64,000 nt of DNA from Rattus norvegicus. Its lineage: Eukaryota > Chordata > Mammalia > Rodentia > Muridae. How positions within the stretch are numbered: the stretch's first letter is position 1; each line of letters starts with the position of its first letter. A model generated the notes under the pieces. The model was given only the letters and a program-made list of their open reading frames with translations, was not told where the DNA came from and did not search any database. This document shows, piece by piece, positions 21,501 through 32,330 of the stretch. The position numbers and the translations under genes were made by a program. The stretch is from the NCBI RefSeq assembly GCF_036323735.1, contig NC_086036.1:25245564-25309563 (forward strand), read 5' to 3'.

Positions 21501-22164
21501 CAAAGAGTTTTTATAGGAGATGTTTGGAATGTTGCATTTCCTAGACCCAGCCTCCCACAGGACATACCCTCTCTCCTCATATCCTTCCCTCACATGCTGT
21601 GCCTCCTCGACTCCTCCTGATGCACCCTTTAACTGTCTCTGCATCTGTGTGTGATGTGAGCTGACTGTGTATGCGAGAGGGTAAGAATTAACTGCCTAGG
21701 CGGCAAAAGTCTCAGTTCGTTCTTCACTTACCGATACATTCTAAAATCTAAAGCAAAGCCCCAGGAGGAACTCGATGGTTTCTTGTTCATCTTCAGCAGT
21801 GGGTGGAATGGTTGTTTTAATGGGGACCAAGAACTCACGTTAGGGAAGCAGAGCCAGGACTTCTGAGGCTGAATATTTGGATCCATGTTACCAGTCTAGT
21901 CATGTCTCTTAGTGATTGGTCGTTCAAGTCTATTCCCAAGGGAATTTACAAAACAAATCCCCAAAACCCTGAGCTTCTGATGCATCCTATGTTGGAGAGG
22001 CCTGCAAAGGCTGGGAAGATGATGATGAGGAAAGGTGGGGGTGACATGAGACACCCAAGGGAGAGGACAAGAATGCTCTACTAGGAACCATCAAAGGGAC
22101 ACCAACTGAGTGACTGAGTGACCAGGAAAGTGCCATTGCTTTTTATAGTTGTTTGTCTTTGCAG
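18591..22164. other. long repeat-poor interval, no gene recognised
   Basis: About 3.6 kb without a SINE or L1 that I can name, which is rare in this window. Short frames at 18953-19339 (minus) and 20965-21234 (plus) lack homology or confirmed splice sites. It could hold regulatory DNA or non-coding exons, but I see nothing decisive. Confidence 0.4.
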
Positions 22165-22207
<43 letters not shown>

Positions 22208-22660
22208 TATGTGTGTGTATGTGTGTGTATGTGTATGTGTATGTGTGTGTGGTATGGTGTGTGTGTTTGTGTGTGGTATGTGGGGTGTGTGTGTATGTAT
22301 GCGTGGGTGTGTATGTGTGTGTATGTGTGTATATGTATGTGTATGTGTGTGTGTATGTGTGTGTATGTGTGTGTATGTGTGTGTATGTGTATGTGTGTGT
22401 ATGTGTGTGTATGTGTGTATGTGTGTGTATGTGTGTGTATGTGTGTCTGTATGTGTGTGTATGTGTGTCTGTATGTGTGTGTGGTGTGGTGTGTGTGTTT
22501 GTGTGTGGTATGTGGGGGGTGTGTGTATGTGTGTGTGTATGTATGTGTGTGTGTAGTGTGGTGTGTGTGTTTGTGTGTGGTATGTGGGGTGTGTATGTAT
22601 GTATGTATGTGTGTGTATATGTGTGTGCGTATGTGTGTATGTGTGTGTGCATGCACAGGT
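22165..22660. repeat. (TG)n/(TGTGTATG)n compound microsatellite
   Basis: About 500 bp of TG with periodic TATG, TGGTATG and TTTGTGTGTGG variants. GGTATGGTGTGTGTG-type text recurs three times, so there is some longer-period duplication. All His/Thr or Cys/Val frames here are artefacts. Confidence 0.97.
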
Positions 22661-23599
22661 GAACTTTGAATATACACTATTGAGGTGCCAGTTAACACAC
22701 CTCAATTAGTAATCTAATTAAAAACTCATAAGACCAATAGTTCCTAACGTCCTTCTAAACACACACGTGAGCTTTTAGTTAGTGTAAGGTATATTAATGT
22801 TTTCTCCCTCTGCTGGAATTGGAGGTTTGGGAGCTAAGCGGCCGAGCAGGGTGATTATGACAGATATCCTTGTTCTGCAGGCTTTAGGTGAGGTGGGTCT
22901 GGCAGCACAGCCTGCTTGCAGATGGAACCTTTGATGGCGAACGTTACGTGATCCTGTGTCCTTGGACACTTAAATGGATGCACCATCATGGCCCTCTCCG
23001 GAGGTTAGTGGCTAGGAGTATGTGTTGCACTTGCTTCAGCACAACCCAAACCCATAAAGTACGTGTTAAATGGCAGAAAAAAAAGAAAAGAAAATTATAT
23101 TCGGCAAGTTTACAGAATAACTTTCCTCACTATTTTTGGTAGTTCTTTGCTTATAAGAAGTTTGGTGACACTGAGTCTGAGACTATAGTCCACATAATAC
23201 ATGCTTATACTTTTAATTTATTACCAATTGCTAATAAACCGAGATGGCTTTCAGATAAAGGCATTGAACACTGGGAAAGGCCAGATTGGCGTGCGTAAGT
23301 TTCCAAGGTGGGGCAGTAGCTGAAGAGTGGAGAAGCAACATTAAAGCAGAACCCTTGTTTGCCAACTACAAAGCCAGTGTTAGTGGGACCCCTTTTAAAA
23401 ACGGAGTTTGAATTGAATTAGAATTATGTAACTTTCTCCCTTTCCTACGTCCACCTCTCCCATATCCCTACCTCAGGCCTCTTTGAGTATTATTGTTACA
23501 CACACTCTCTATTGTTATATACACACTCACAGATACCCACACTGTGTTGTGAAGGAGAGCATGTGTAAACAGACACACAAATAAAGCCTGCTGAGTCCG
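22661..23599. other. no recognisable feature
   Basis: Mixed-composition DNA with an AATTATG-rich middle. Nothing supported. Confidence 0.45.
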
Positions 23600-23960
23600 T
23601 TTGGTTGGTAGCATGTATGTGGTCTCAGGGATGACCAGTCTCTATTGGACAACCAAAACTGTGCTCACCCTGAGGAGAGGTTAATTCTCCTTTTCCCAGT
23701 AGTCGGTTGTTGTCTTTAGTTCTTTGTCTAGGTGGAAGATCCTGCTATAATTTCCTCCTACAACATCAGCATGTCCACTGATACCGTCATTGTTTCAATC
23801 TTGTTAATGTAGCCATTTCTAGGAGATACAATGTCTGGCCAAATCCTGGTTTCCTGGCCCTTATGTTCTTTATACTCCCTCTTCCTAGATGTTCCCTGAG
23901 CCACAGCTGCAGGAGTTGGGTCAGCAGTTGGGGCTTATCTCCAGCCCCCAAGGCTAAACT
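23600..23960 (-). mobile_element. old L1 3' fragment, antisense
   Basis: TATTGGACAACCAAAACTGTG, GTTGTCTTTAGTTCTTTGTC, AGGAGATACAATGTCTGGCC and GATGTTCCCTGAGCCACAG match the complement of old rodent L1 3' text in the expected order. Boundaries approximate. Confidence 0.65.
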
Positions 23961-24127
23961 AATAGTCTATATTATCTTGGGAGTGCCTTGAACTATTGCG
24001 ACCAACCATTTAAAAGGAGGCTTCTTGGGCCTGGAGCTGGGGTTTTTGTTTGTCTATGATTCTTATGGGGGCCATTATCAACTCAAGTGTCATAGCAAAT
24101 CCTTTATATATCTCTCTTATATTTGTG

Positions 24128-24165
24128 TGTGTATATATACATACATAATACATATATATATTCAC

Positions 24166-24220
<55 letters not shown>
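24128..24220. repeat. (TA)n microsatellite
   Basis: Interrupted TATA/CATA from 24128, then about 26 uninterrupted AT units to 24220. Confidence 0.97.
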
Positions 24221-24222
<2 letters not shown>

Positions 24223-26140
24223 TGTGTGAAGTTTTAGGAACATGTAAAATAACACTATCGTCAAAGTGATTTCAAACAACCTTGGTATTATTTGTCCCAC
24301 CTTACATTGCCAGTGTGCACTGGGCAAACACAGGCCAAGGCACATGGACGTCCCAACTGAGTCTGAGGGAAGCTATAGGACTTCTCTCTATTCCTCTCTC
24401 TACTGGCCCTGAGTGCCCAGATGTAAAAGGCCTGAAATGTTCACGGCCTCTTCCCTCTTCTGTTCTTTCTGCTATAACAAAAAGCTTAGGAGCCTAAAAA
24501 CTGCAGACTGTGTCTCTTATAGATCTAAAGGTAGGGGAATCGAGATCCAGGTTCTGGTAGATTCTATATCGGTCCATCATGGAGGGCACCATCCTGCCCC
24601 TCTTTCACATAGCAGGAGGGGGTGGGGATGAATGCTCTGTCTTTATATGGAGGGATTGACAAAGCAGCTCCCTGATAACCCTGTTACAAGGGTGGCACCC
24701 CCATTGCTTGGGCCGGCGCTGCCTGGAAGGCCTCAATCTAAAGGCCTCAGTTTGAACATAGAATTTGGGGCACAGCAGCAGGCAAACCTTAGCCATGCCC
24801 ATCCGATTTGCATTAAACACTTACAGCTTGTGGGTGCTTAATGAAGCTTCAGAAGGAAGTCCTCTCTCTCCTCCAGGTCCACGTCTAAGAAGTGGCCATA
24901 AAGCCAAGCATTTGAGAGTGGTCAGTTACGGATGACTGCTCAGTTAAGTGGGGATTTAGAAAAAGTATTCACATGAGAGGTAAAGTCCCAGGGCCAATAT
25001 TTTCTCAGAGGTAAAGCGCATTCTTGCAATGGATTAGAGCAGTCGGAAGGGAAGGGGAGCAAGTCAGCAGCGTTGAAGGAGAAATCGAGGTCAGCCAGGT
25101 CTGCAGGAACACTGGGCAATCAGCTACAGGAAACACAGCAGAAGCTGTGTGATCGGTAGCCACAAGTGAGAAATGGTCTCATCAAGCTGCTGCCCAGATA
25201 AGATTAGGCCGGGTACTCGGCAAGTGCCCAAGACAAAAAGAGCAATTAATAAACTGTGTCTGTATATTTTTAAACAGATTCTATTTTGTATGCTTGTTTG
25301 TCTGTTTCGTTTTGAGTTTGGGGTGAGGGGTTGTTTTACAAGAAAATGTTCCTATTTTTTCAGGCGTGGGAAACACACATTCTTTGTGGTGTAAATGATT
25401 TACAACTGAAAATAACTTGTTTGATTCCCAACAAATAATTGCTAAACACCAGTCCTTCTGGTGAGGCTAAAGAGTCAGCTGTGGAGAAGGGGCATGAATA
25501 GAAGGAAATGACCTAAAACTTTTAGAGGAGGAAATAGGAAGGCACTGGACAACACAGGAGAATCTAAGTCAATCTCCAGGGAGTTCCCTGAGCTCAGGAG
25601 AAGACAGGAGATGGTCTCTCAGGCTCCGCCTGCTTTACAAGGAGAAGTCTTGCCTTTGAGGCAAGACACAGTGTAGGCCCAGAGCCTAAAGACCTAGTCA
25701 ATTAGGACCTTGTAAGACACTTGACACTCTAGCTCTGTCCTTCCAGATGAGACAAAAATAGAAAGAGCTGTTGTAGAAGCCGAATTCCAGTGGAGGAGCC
25801 TCTGTGGGCCAGGGATCCTGTGGCTGAACTTGAGGTTTTATGGTAAAGTGCAGAGGTCCAACCCTGGAAAATGCCCCCACCTCAAGCTGATTTACATACC
25901 AAAGAGAAACTGTGGAGATGGAGAGACTCCCCAGAATGCCCTTTAGGGTCCTATTCCAGTCAAGACTTCTTTCACTACCTTGAATCAAGACAAGGCTAGC
26001 ACTGGACGTGGAAGAAGAGAATAAAGTTAACACTCAAATGGTCTGATAAGCCATCTAACCACAAAATGATCAGAGTAAGTTTAGACATGCACGGCCATGC
26101 ATGCACATGCACAAGCACTCGAGCACACACAGACACACAC
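24221..26140. other. no gene recognised; possible ancient LTR trace
   Basis: TTCTGCTATAACAAAAAGCTT followed by GGAATCGAGATCCAGGTTCTGG (24465-24560) faintly resembles ancient mammalian LTR text, but not enough to name. The remainder shows nothing specific. Confidence 0.35.
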
Positions 26141-26166
26141 GCAGGAGAGAAAGAGAGGGAGGGGGG

Positions 26167-26214
<48 letters not shown>

Positions 26215-26395
26215 GGAGAAGGAGAAGGAGAAGAGAAGGAGAAGGAGAAGAGAAGGAGAAGGAGAAGGAGAAAGAAGAAGAAGAAGAAGAAGAAGAAGAA
26301 GAAGAAGAAGAAGAAGAAGAAGAAGAAGAAGAAGAAGAAGAAGAAGAAGAAAGCGAAGAGAGAGGAAGAGGAAGAGGAAGAAGAAGAAGAGGAGG
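26141..26395. repeat. 255-bp purine tract: (GA)n, (GGAGAA)n, (GAA)n
   Basis: GA-rich to 26212, GGAGAA units to about 26272, then about 27 uninterrupted GAA triplets, then G/A-rich text to 26395. The strand is almost entirely purine. Glu, Lys or Arg homopolymer frames across it are artefacts. Confidence 0.97.
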
Positions 26396-28255
26396 AATGT
26401 TTTCATCACCAACTTTGGCTTTGAGAAATATGGAGACATCCACAGTTTATTCTAATATCTGTAGAGAAGCTCAACAGGCTACTTAGATGCAGTGCATAAA
26501 AGTCATTCACTGTCAAGTCTGAAGGTGGGCAGTGTGACATTTCCATGTCTTGAGAGGCAAAGAACTAAACAGCCATCTTCTTGGCAAGAGTGAGGGCGTT
26601 GTCTATTTCCGTGCATACACTTAAACGAGAGATGATGGGTATGATTTAATGCCCACGTGCAGGCAGGTGGCAGGCCCTCCTTGTATTACAGAGAGAATAA
26701 GGTGGCTACAGACCCTCAGGTAAGATATTTGGCCACATAACTATAATTATAGTTCAATGTCAATTTAAAACATCTAATCAAGTAATTAATTTATATTTAG
26801 AGTTTACGATGCAATTTTTATTAACTTTATAACACTCCAAGAACATAGGGATCCAAACATTTATATGTTTTATTTGTTAGATTTATGTGAATTGCTTTAG
26901 AAGGTTTGCCAGTCAAGCAATCAGATTACTCTAGAGGGAAATAAAATAATTAAAATTGAAAGTGCATTTCAAGATCTGTGAAAGTGTTGAATTCACTGGA
27001 CTTTGAAAAGAGTCAAATACGATTCTGGGTTTAGACCTTCCTAAGTAGCCCGTTGAGCTTCACACCTTTTGTCTCTGTGTGCTCTCTGACTCTCACACAA
27101 GCCACTGAGAATGCTTTGTAAGAGAGAGAGATTCACAAAGGAAGTGAGCTCAAGCTGAATGAGCTTATGAAGAACTGATGAGATGGGTAAATCACAGCAA
27201 CTTTTAAGAATGAAAGAAATGTCCAAAGAGTCTCTTCCATATACGAAAGCCATCTTTGTATGAAATAACACCTCACATCACTTTGCCCAGAAAGCAGCTG
27301 GACCTGCAGAAGGCGTGAAAGTGGCTGGGTGGTTGTTACAGAAGGTAGAGCCTTCCATAGACACTGACACCCCTGTGTTCCCCGGAAGAGGAAGCTGATG
27401 CCCTCTCCCTTCTGAACTGATCTGTCGCTTGGCTAATTACACTCCTTCCTGCAAGCATATCTTAAGGCCATTACTGTTAGCTGTCCTGAGCTAGTGTTCC
27501 TCCCTCTCTCTCCCTTGCCCTTCCTCTCTTTCTCCCTCCCTCCCTTCCTTTCTCCCTTTATTTATTTCTTTTCGTGGATAACGGTAGAACATAGCTAGTA
27601 GTGGGCTGGTGTTTCTCTCTTTCCCTGCAAAGTCTCTACTGAGTTACAACAAAATCAGCTCTTTCCATTCTGCCGATGTTGATTAAGCAAAAATTATTAT
27701 CTCTAGATTCCTACCAGATGTTTTCAAGGCAATTTCCATCAGTAATCCGACTCTAAAACACTTTATGTGCCCTGAACCCCAGTTCTCTTTCTTAGAAAGT
27801 GAAATGACCCTGCTCTAGTGGCAGGTGTGACTGTGTTTTAGCGGCAGAAATCTCTAACTCTGACAGAACAGTTTGCTTCCAAAACTAAGAGAACTCTCAA
27901 AAGGACAGCAGCTTAGATGAGTAAGGTGGATCAGCAGAATCTTACAAAATGCAAAATGCAAAGGAAAACAAGAAAAAGAAAAAAAGCCCGAGAAAGGATA
28001 GAGTCTGGAGCTGCCCACTGGCTTGGAGAAGTCATTACACAATCCCTATGGCCTTTCACGTCCGAAGGCCAGGGTAATAGAAGCTACCTATTGAGAGGAC
28101 TGTAGTGAGAGTGGAAATCAAGGAAATGATGAAACGTGTTCAGTGCCACAGAGCAAAGCACAGCAACTGCTGTTTGTGTGGTTCTAAAAGGAGAGGGATG
28201 AGAATCAGGGCTAGGAGAAGGCGCGTTCAGAGACAACACAAGAACTCCCAGGCCC
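26396..28255. other. no recognisable feature
   Basis: AT-rich in the first half, then mixed, with a C/T-rich patch at 27500-27560. No coding segment supported. Confidence 0.45.
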
Positions 28256-28455
28256 TTGGAACATTCCAGAGGAGATGGGAAATGTCCCTTTGTGCCACCA
28301 GACTCTTGGAACATTCCAGAGGAGATGGGAAATGTCCCTTTGTGCCACCAGACTCTTGGAACATTCCAGAGGAGATGGGAAATGTCCCTTTGTGCCACCA
28401 GACTCTTGGAACATTCCAGAGGAGATGGGAAATGTCCCTTTGTGCCACCAGACTC
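28256..28455. repeat. 50-bp tandem repeat, 4 identical copies
   Basis: The unit beginning TTGGAACATTCCAGAGGAGA repeats at 28256, 28306, 28356 and 28406 with no differences. Each unit contains GGAACATTCC, a 10-bp perfect palindrome. Because 50 is not a multiple of 3 and the unit lacks stops in several frames, frames of up to 143 codons open on both strands. These are artefacts. Confidence 0.98.
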
Positions 28456-28769
28456 TTGCGCTATCTTTTCATGCTTCCCTCTTTCCAGCTTAGTTCCTTC
28501 TAGCAAGAGGGCCACGCCCTGCTCTGTACTTTCCAGGTCACACCCTTGTGGGTCCTCATCTTGACGGGAACCTGCTCTGGATCAGAGAGTCTCCCTATCT
28601 CTACCCCCAGTATTCCATGACACCTGTGGAAATTGCCCTGTGCCTTCTGCCTCGATCTCTGTATGAATTTATAGGAAATGGTAGGTGCGGCCAAACCTTC
28701 CCTCCCTGCATGCCCTCCTCTCATCTCCCCAGGATCCCACTCCAGGACACATACAATGTAGATCGAAGC
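28456..28769. other. no recognisable feature
   Basis: Mixed-composition DNA between the 50-bp array and an L1 tail. Confidence 0.45.
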
Positions 28770-28781
28770 CTTTTTATTATT

Positions 28782-28831
<50 letters not shown>

Positions 28832-29140
28832 TTTACATCCCAATCACTGCCCCCTCACAGGGTCCCTCTACCCATCTCCTGTCCCCTGTCCTCTTTTGAC
28901 CCCAAAATTTTCCTGTCTAAAGGAAACGCAGGGACAGAGATGGAGCAGAGACTGAAGGATTGGCCAGCCAATAGCAGGCCCAACCTGAGACCCACCCCAT
29001 GGGCAAGCACCAATCCCTGACACTATTAATGGTACTCTGTTATGTTTACAGACAGGAGCCTACTGTAACTGTTCTCTGAGAGGCTCTACCCTGCAGCTGA
29101 CTGAAACCGAAGCAGAGACCCACAGCCAAACACTGGACAG
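28770..29140 (-). mobile_element. old L1 3' fragment with internal inversion
   Basis: Part A (28770-28920) is antisense L1 3' terminus: T-rich tail, CATTTTACATCCCAATCAC-type text and a C/T-rich block. Part B (28925-29140) is sense L1 3'UTR: GGGACAGAGATGGAGCAGAG, GACAGGAGCCTAC, TCTCTGAGAGGCTCTACC. Read from the minus strand this is an inverted upstream piece followed by a correctly oriented tail, the arrangement made by twin priming. No clear TSD found. Confidence 0.7.
28785..28830. repeat. (ATCT)n microsatellite in the L1 tail
   Basis: About 11 ATCT units next to the T-rich L1 end. Confidence 0.96.
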
Positions 29141-29280
29141 ATTCTATCTTCCTGAAAGCTTCCCTGCAGTTCATCTCTGCGTCTGACTCTTCTGGTAATT
29201 GTGCAGGTTGTTCACCCTACACCTCTCCTCGATTACTCCCTTCTCTCTCGGTGTTCTTCTTCCTGAGAATGACAAGTGTA

Positions 29281-29281
<1 letters not shown>

Positions 29282-29326
<45 letters not shown>
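29282..29326. repeat. (CA)n microsatellite
   Basis: About 22 uninterrupted CA units. Confidence 0.98.
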
Positions 29327-29329
<3 letters not shown>

Positions 29330-29813
29330 CCTATCTTACAGAAGATGTGAGTTTCACTGTTAGAGCATTTCTTCACAATATACAAGGTAGATATGAGTCT
29401 TTTCACACAGCAAATGACGAAAGCTAAGCCATCTGGTTAAGGGCAGGAATGGGGTCCGAAAGCAAGATGTAATTTGATTTGCACCTGAGTCATGAGGGCA
29501 GAAAGAGGGAAAACCATTTCTTCTTGCTAATCATTTCTGTGCTCTTATAATAACTCCTGTCTTATGTAATCAAATATGTCTTACTTGACCTTCAGCTGTG
29601 GCCCACTTGTCATTAGGAAGCTTTCTAACATCTGTGATCACATGGACAGAGCAGAACTAGTTGTTCTCAGGATGGCTTGGAGAAGTGTAGAGAGACAAAA
29701 TACCTAGGCTATGCCCGGAGGAAGAAGGAGGAGTTACCTTCCTCTGGGGGTGAAGTGAGCCACAGAAGTTCTCCCAAGCAACCCTGATATGCAGCCAAGG
29801 TGGGAAGTTACTA
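29327..29813. other. no recognisable feature
   Basis: Mixed-composition DNA up to the L1 target-site duplication. Confidence 0.45.
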
Positions 29814-29829
29814 GATGACAATCATTCTT

Positions 29830-30440
29830 TTTTTTTTTTAATTAACTTGAGTATTTCTTATTTACATTTCGAGTGTTATTCCCTTTCCCAGTTTTTGGGC
29901 CAACATCCCCCTAACCCCTCCCCCTCCCCTTCGTTATGGGTGTTCCCCTCCCCATCCTCCCCCCATTGCCACCCTCCCCCCAACAATCTAGTTCACTGGG
30001 GGTTCAGTCTTAGCAGGACCCAGGGCTTCCCCTTCCACTGGTGCTCTTACTAGGATATTCACTGCTACCTATGAGGTCAGAGTCCAGGGTCAGTCCATGT
30101 ACAGTCTTTAGGTAGTGGCTTAGTTCCTGGAAGCTCTGGTTGGTTGGCATTGTTGTTCATATGGGGTCTCGAGCCCCTTCAAGCTCTTCCAGTTCTTTCT
30201 CTGATTCCTTCAATGGGGGTCCACTACTCAGTTCAGTGGTTTGCTGCTGGCATTCGCCTCTGTATTTGCTGTATTCTGGCTGTGTCTCTCAGGAGAGATC
30301 TACATCTGGGTCCTGTTAGCCTGCACTTCTTTGCTTCATCCATCTTGTCTAATTGGGTGGCTGTATATGTATGGGCCACATGTGGGGCAGGCTCTGAATG
30401 GGTGTTCCTTCAGCCTCTGTTTTAATCTTTGCCTCTCTAT
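29830..30440 (-). mobile_element. young rat L1 3' end, 5'-truncated, with TSD
   Basis: T-run, then complement of the rat L1 3'UTR (G-rich block seen as C-rich 29905-29985, CAGTCCATGTACAGTCTTTA, GGTTGGCATTGTTGTTCAT, TGGGTGTTCCTTC). TSD GATGACAATCATTCTT is perfect at 29814-29829 and 30441-30456. About 610 bp long. Related to the plus-strand L1 at 36790-37546. Confidence 0.97.
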
Positions 30441-30456
30441 GATGACAATCATTCTT

Positions 30457-31329
30457 AATGCCACACTTAGCCCCATATTTCTTAAGTCTGGGCCACAAAC
30501 CAAGCTCTGGACTCACCCTGAGTACCTTGAACCTGTCAAAGCTGTGTGATCATCTCCCGGTTTTGAATCCTAGGGTTAGATCAAGTTTACAAAGGTGGGT
30601 AAGATTCAAGATTCAACAAACAGCTCATGAGAAGCACCCAGAGCATATGAGCACAGGCGCTCACCCGCAAGCATGATGCAGGCTGACTAGGAAGTCTGTA
30701 GCCCCAGATAAGAGTGTTGGGGATGGAGTCAGCTGTGAGGTCGGATAATAGCATCTTCATCACCCCTAGCATTCTGGGTAATAGTTATGGTACGTCGCCA
30801 AACAAGATTGTTTCCAGCATCTCCATCCTCCTGAAAGTAAAACGTTTGGTAAAATCCACTATCAGTTTTAATTTTTAGATCAATCAGGCCATAGCAGTGT
30901 GTCTATGTGTTCCTAGTAGGAGTCCCTAACCAGAGGAGGTTCTTCTGTCTGCCACATGGCTCTCTGTGGAGTAGAAAGAGAAGAAGGGGGCAGCTACCCA
31001 GATAGCCAGGCCAGCTGAGTCTGGCCTGGGGATCAGCATTCTGACAGATGTCTCAAACAGATGGTGTGCCCCAGAAACATGGAATCCAGGGTAAAAATGC
31101 AAAGTATTTCTGTGCTAGGCTCCTGTCCAAATAGGATGACATGATGTCAGTCTGCTGAAAGTCAGGTTTATAGGAAAGGGTCTTTACCAGGGATGGGTAA
31201 AATGCCACTTGATCTCCCTCATCTCCCATTTCTGTTTTCTGACATCTGTCCATGCGCATACCATGCTTTCATGGAAGAATTTCTACTACGTTAAGAGGCA
31301 CAGACTCTTGTGAAAACCAGGGCAACTAC
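30457..31329. other. no recognisable feature
   Basis: Mixed-composition DNA. Nothing supported. Confidence 0.45.
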
Positions 31330-31880
31330 TTGAGTCATTTTATTTTCTCTTTGAGAATTTCTCACCTGCATATAATGTACTTTGATTACATATATACCCC
31401 CATTCCATGCTTCCAACTCCTCCTGGACTTCCATAATTCCCTCCCAATCCTAAATCCTCTTATTTATCTCATTTTATTTTTGTTTTTAACTTACTGAGTC
31501 CAACTGGTACCACCCACGTGAGCATGGACGCTGGACTATCCACTGGAGTATAGGCAACATACAAGAGGCCACATCCCTCAAGAAAGCTACCTGCCATCTC
31601 CTAGTAGCCACCATCTGCCAAGAGCTCCTCAGCTAGGGGTGTGGCCTCATGCACCCCTCGTCCATTGGTGTTGGACTATTGGCTCACTTGATTTTGTGCA
31701 GGTAACCACAACCACTTTGAGTTCCGGACAGCAGTAACTCTGTTTTGTACAGAAAATAGTTTCCTGGCAGTGTGACCTAACCTCTGGCTATTACCCTCTC
31801 TCTGTCCCCTCTTCCATAGGTTTCCTGAAACTCGAAGGAGGGAGGCAGTGGTGAGATATACATCCTTACGGTTGAGTATT
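31330..31880 (-). mobile_element. old L1 3'UTR fragment, antisense
   Basis: ACTTACTGAGTCCAACTGG, AGCTCCTCAGCTAGGGGTG, TGGCCTCATGCACCCCTC and TGATTTTGTGCAGGTAACC match the complement of old rodent L1 3'UTR in order. Diverged. Confidence 0.75.
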
Positions 31881-31959
31881 CCATGGTCACCCGTTTTCTG
31901 TCATCTGATTAAGTGAAAAGTACTTCAGACTTTGTGAGAGCATGTTTCAAACAACTAAA

Positions 31960-32205
31960 ATATCGCGTATGATTTTAATTTGTCAGCTTGAGTGGTTTAT
32001 GGCATGCTTGGGTGGCTGACTAAATGCTGTTATGTGCCTTCCTGGAAGATCTTAGCATTTGAATTGGTGAACAGAATCAAGCAAGCGGACCGTCCCATAC
32101 AAGGGTCTTCCCAACCACCGAAGGCCTGGATACAATGGAAAAGCAAAGGAAGCCGAATTTGCCTTTTCTCAGCCCAACTCCTGTCACTAGAAGATTAACC
32201 CATCC
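31960..32205 (+). mobile_element. ERVL-type (MLT2-like) LTR fragment
   Basis: AATTTGTCAGCTTGAGTGG, TGGGTGGCTGACTAAATGC, GATCTTAGCATTTGAATTGG, GAAGGCCTGGATACAATGG and AAGCCGAATTTGCC follow the order of mammalian MLT2-type LTRs. Only part is present. Confidence 0.65.
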
Positions 32206-32208
32206 TAA

Positions 32209-32330
32209 GTTGGATGTGGTGGCACATGCTTACACTCCCACCTCTCAGGAGGTTGAGGCAGGAGAGTTACTTTGAGTTCATGACCAGCTTGGACAACACA
32301 GCAAAATTCTCTATCAAATAAAACAATTAA
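32209..32330 (+). mobile_element. B1-type SINE
   Basis: GTTGGATGTGGTGGCACATG, CTCAGGAGGTTGAGGCAGG and GACCAGCTTGGACAACACAG are 7SL-derived landmarks, followed by CAAATAAAACAATT tail. Monomeric, diverged (proto-B1-like). Confidence 0.85.

Noticed and set aside
22081..22705. Frames of up to 205 codons on both strands.
   Set aside because: Same cause: TG/CA microsatellite translated in all phases.
23020..23060. GTGTTGCACTTGCTTCAGCAC looked like a U6 snRNA start.
   Set aside because: Similarity stops after a few bases and lacks the U6 ACATATACTAAAATT block and TSDs.
26066..26486. Arg/Glu/Lys-rich frames of 107-147 codons.
   Set aside because: Translation of the purine tract.
28084..28515. 143-codon and shorter frames over the 50-bp array.
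   Set aside because: The 50-bp unit is open in many phases, so the frames are repeat-driven.
30144..30549. Plus-strand frames starting MALLFIWG, mirrored at 36864-37236 minus.
   Set aside because: Antisense translation of the rat L1 3'UTR, seen at both L1 copies.
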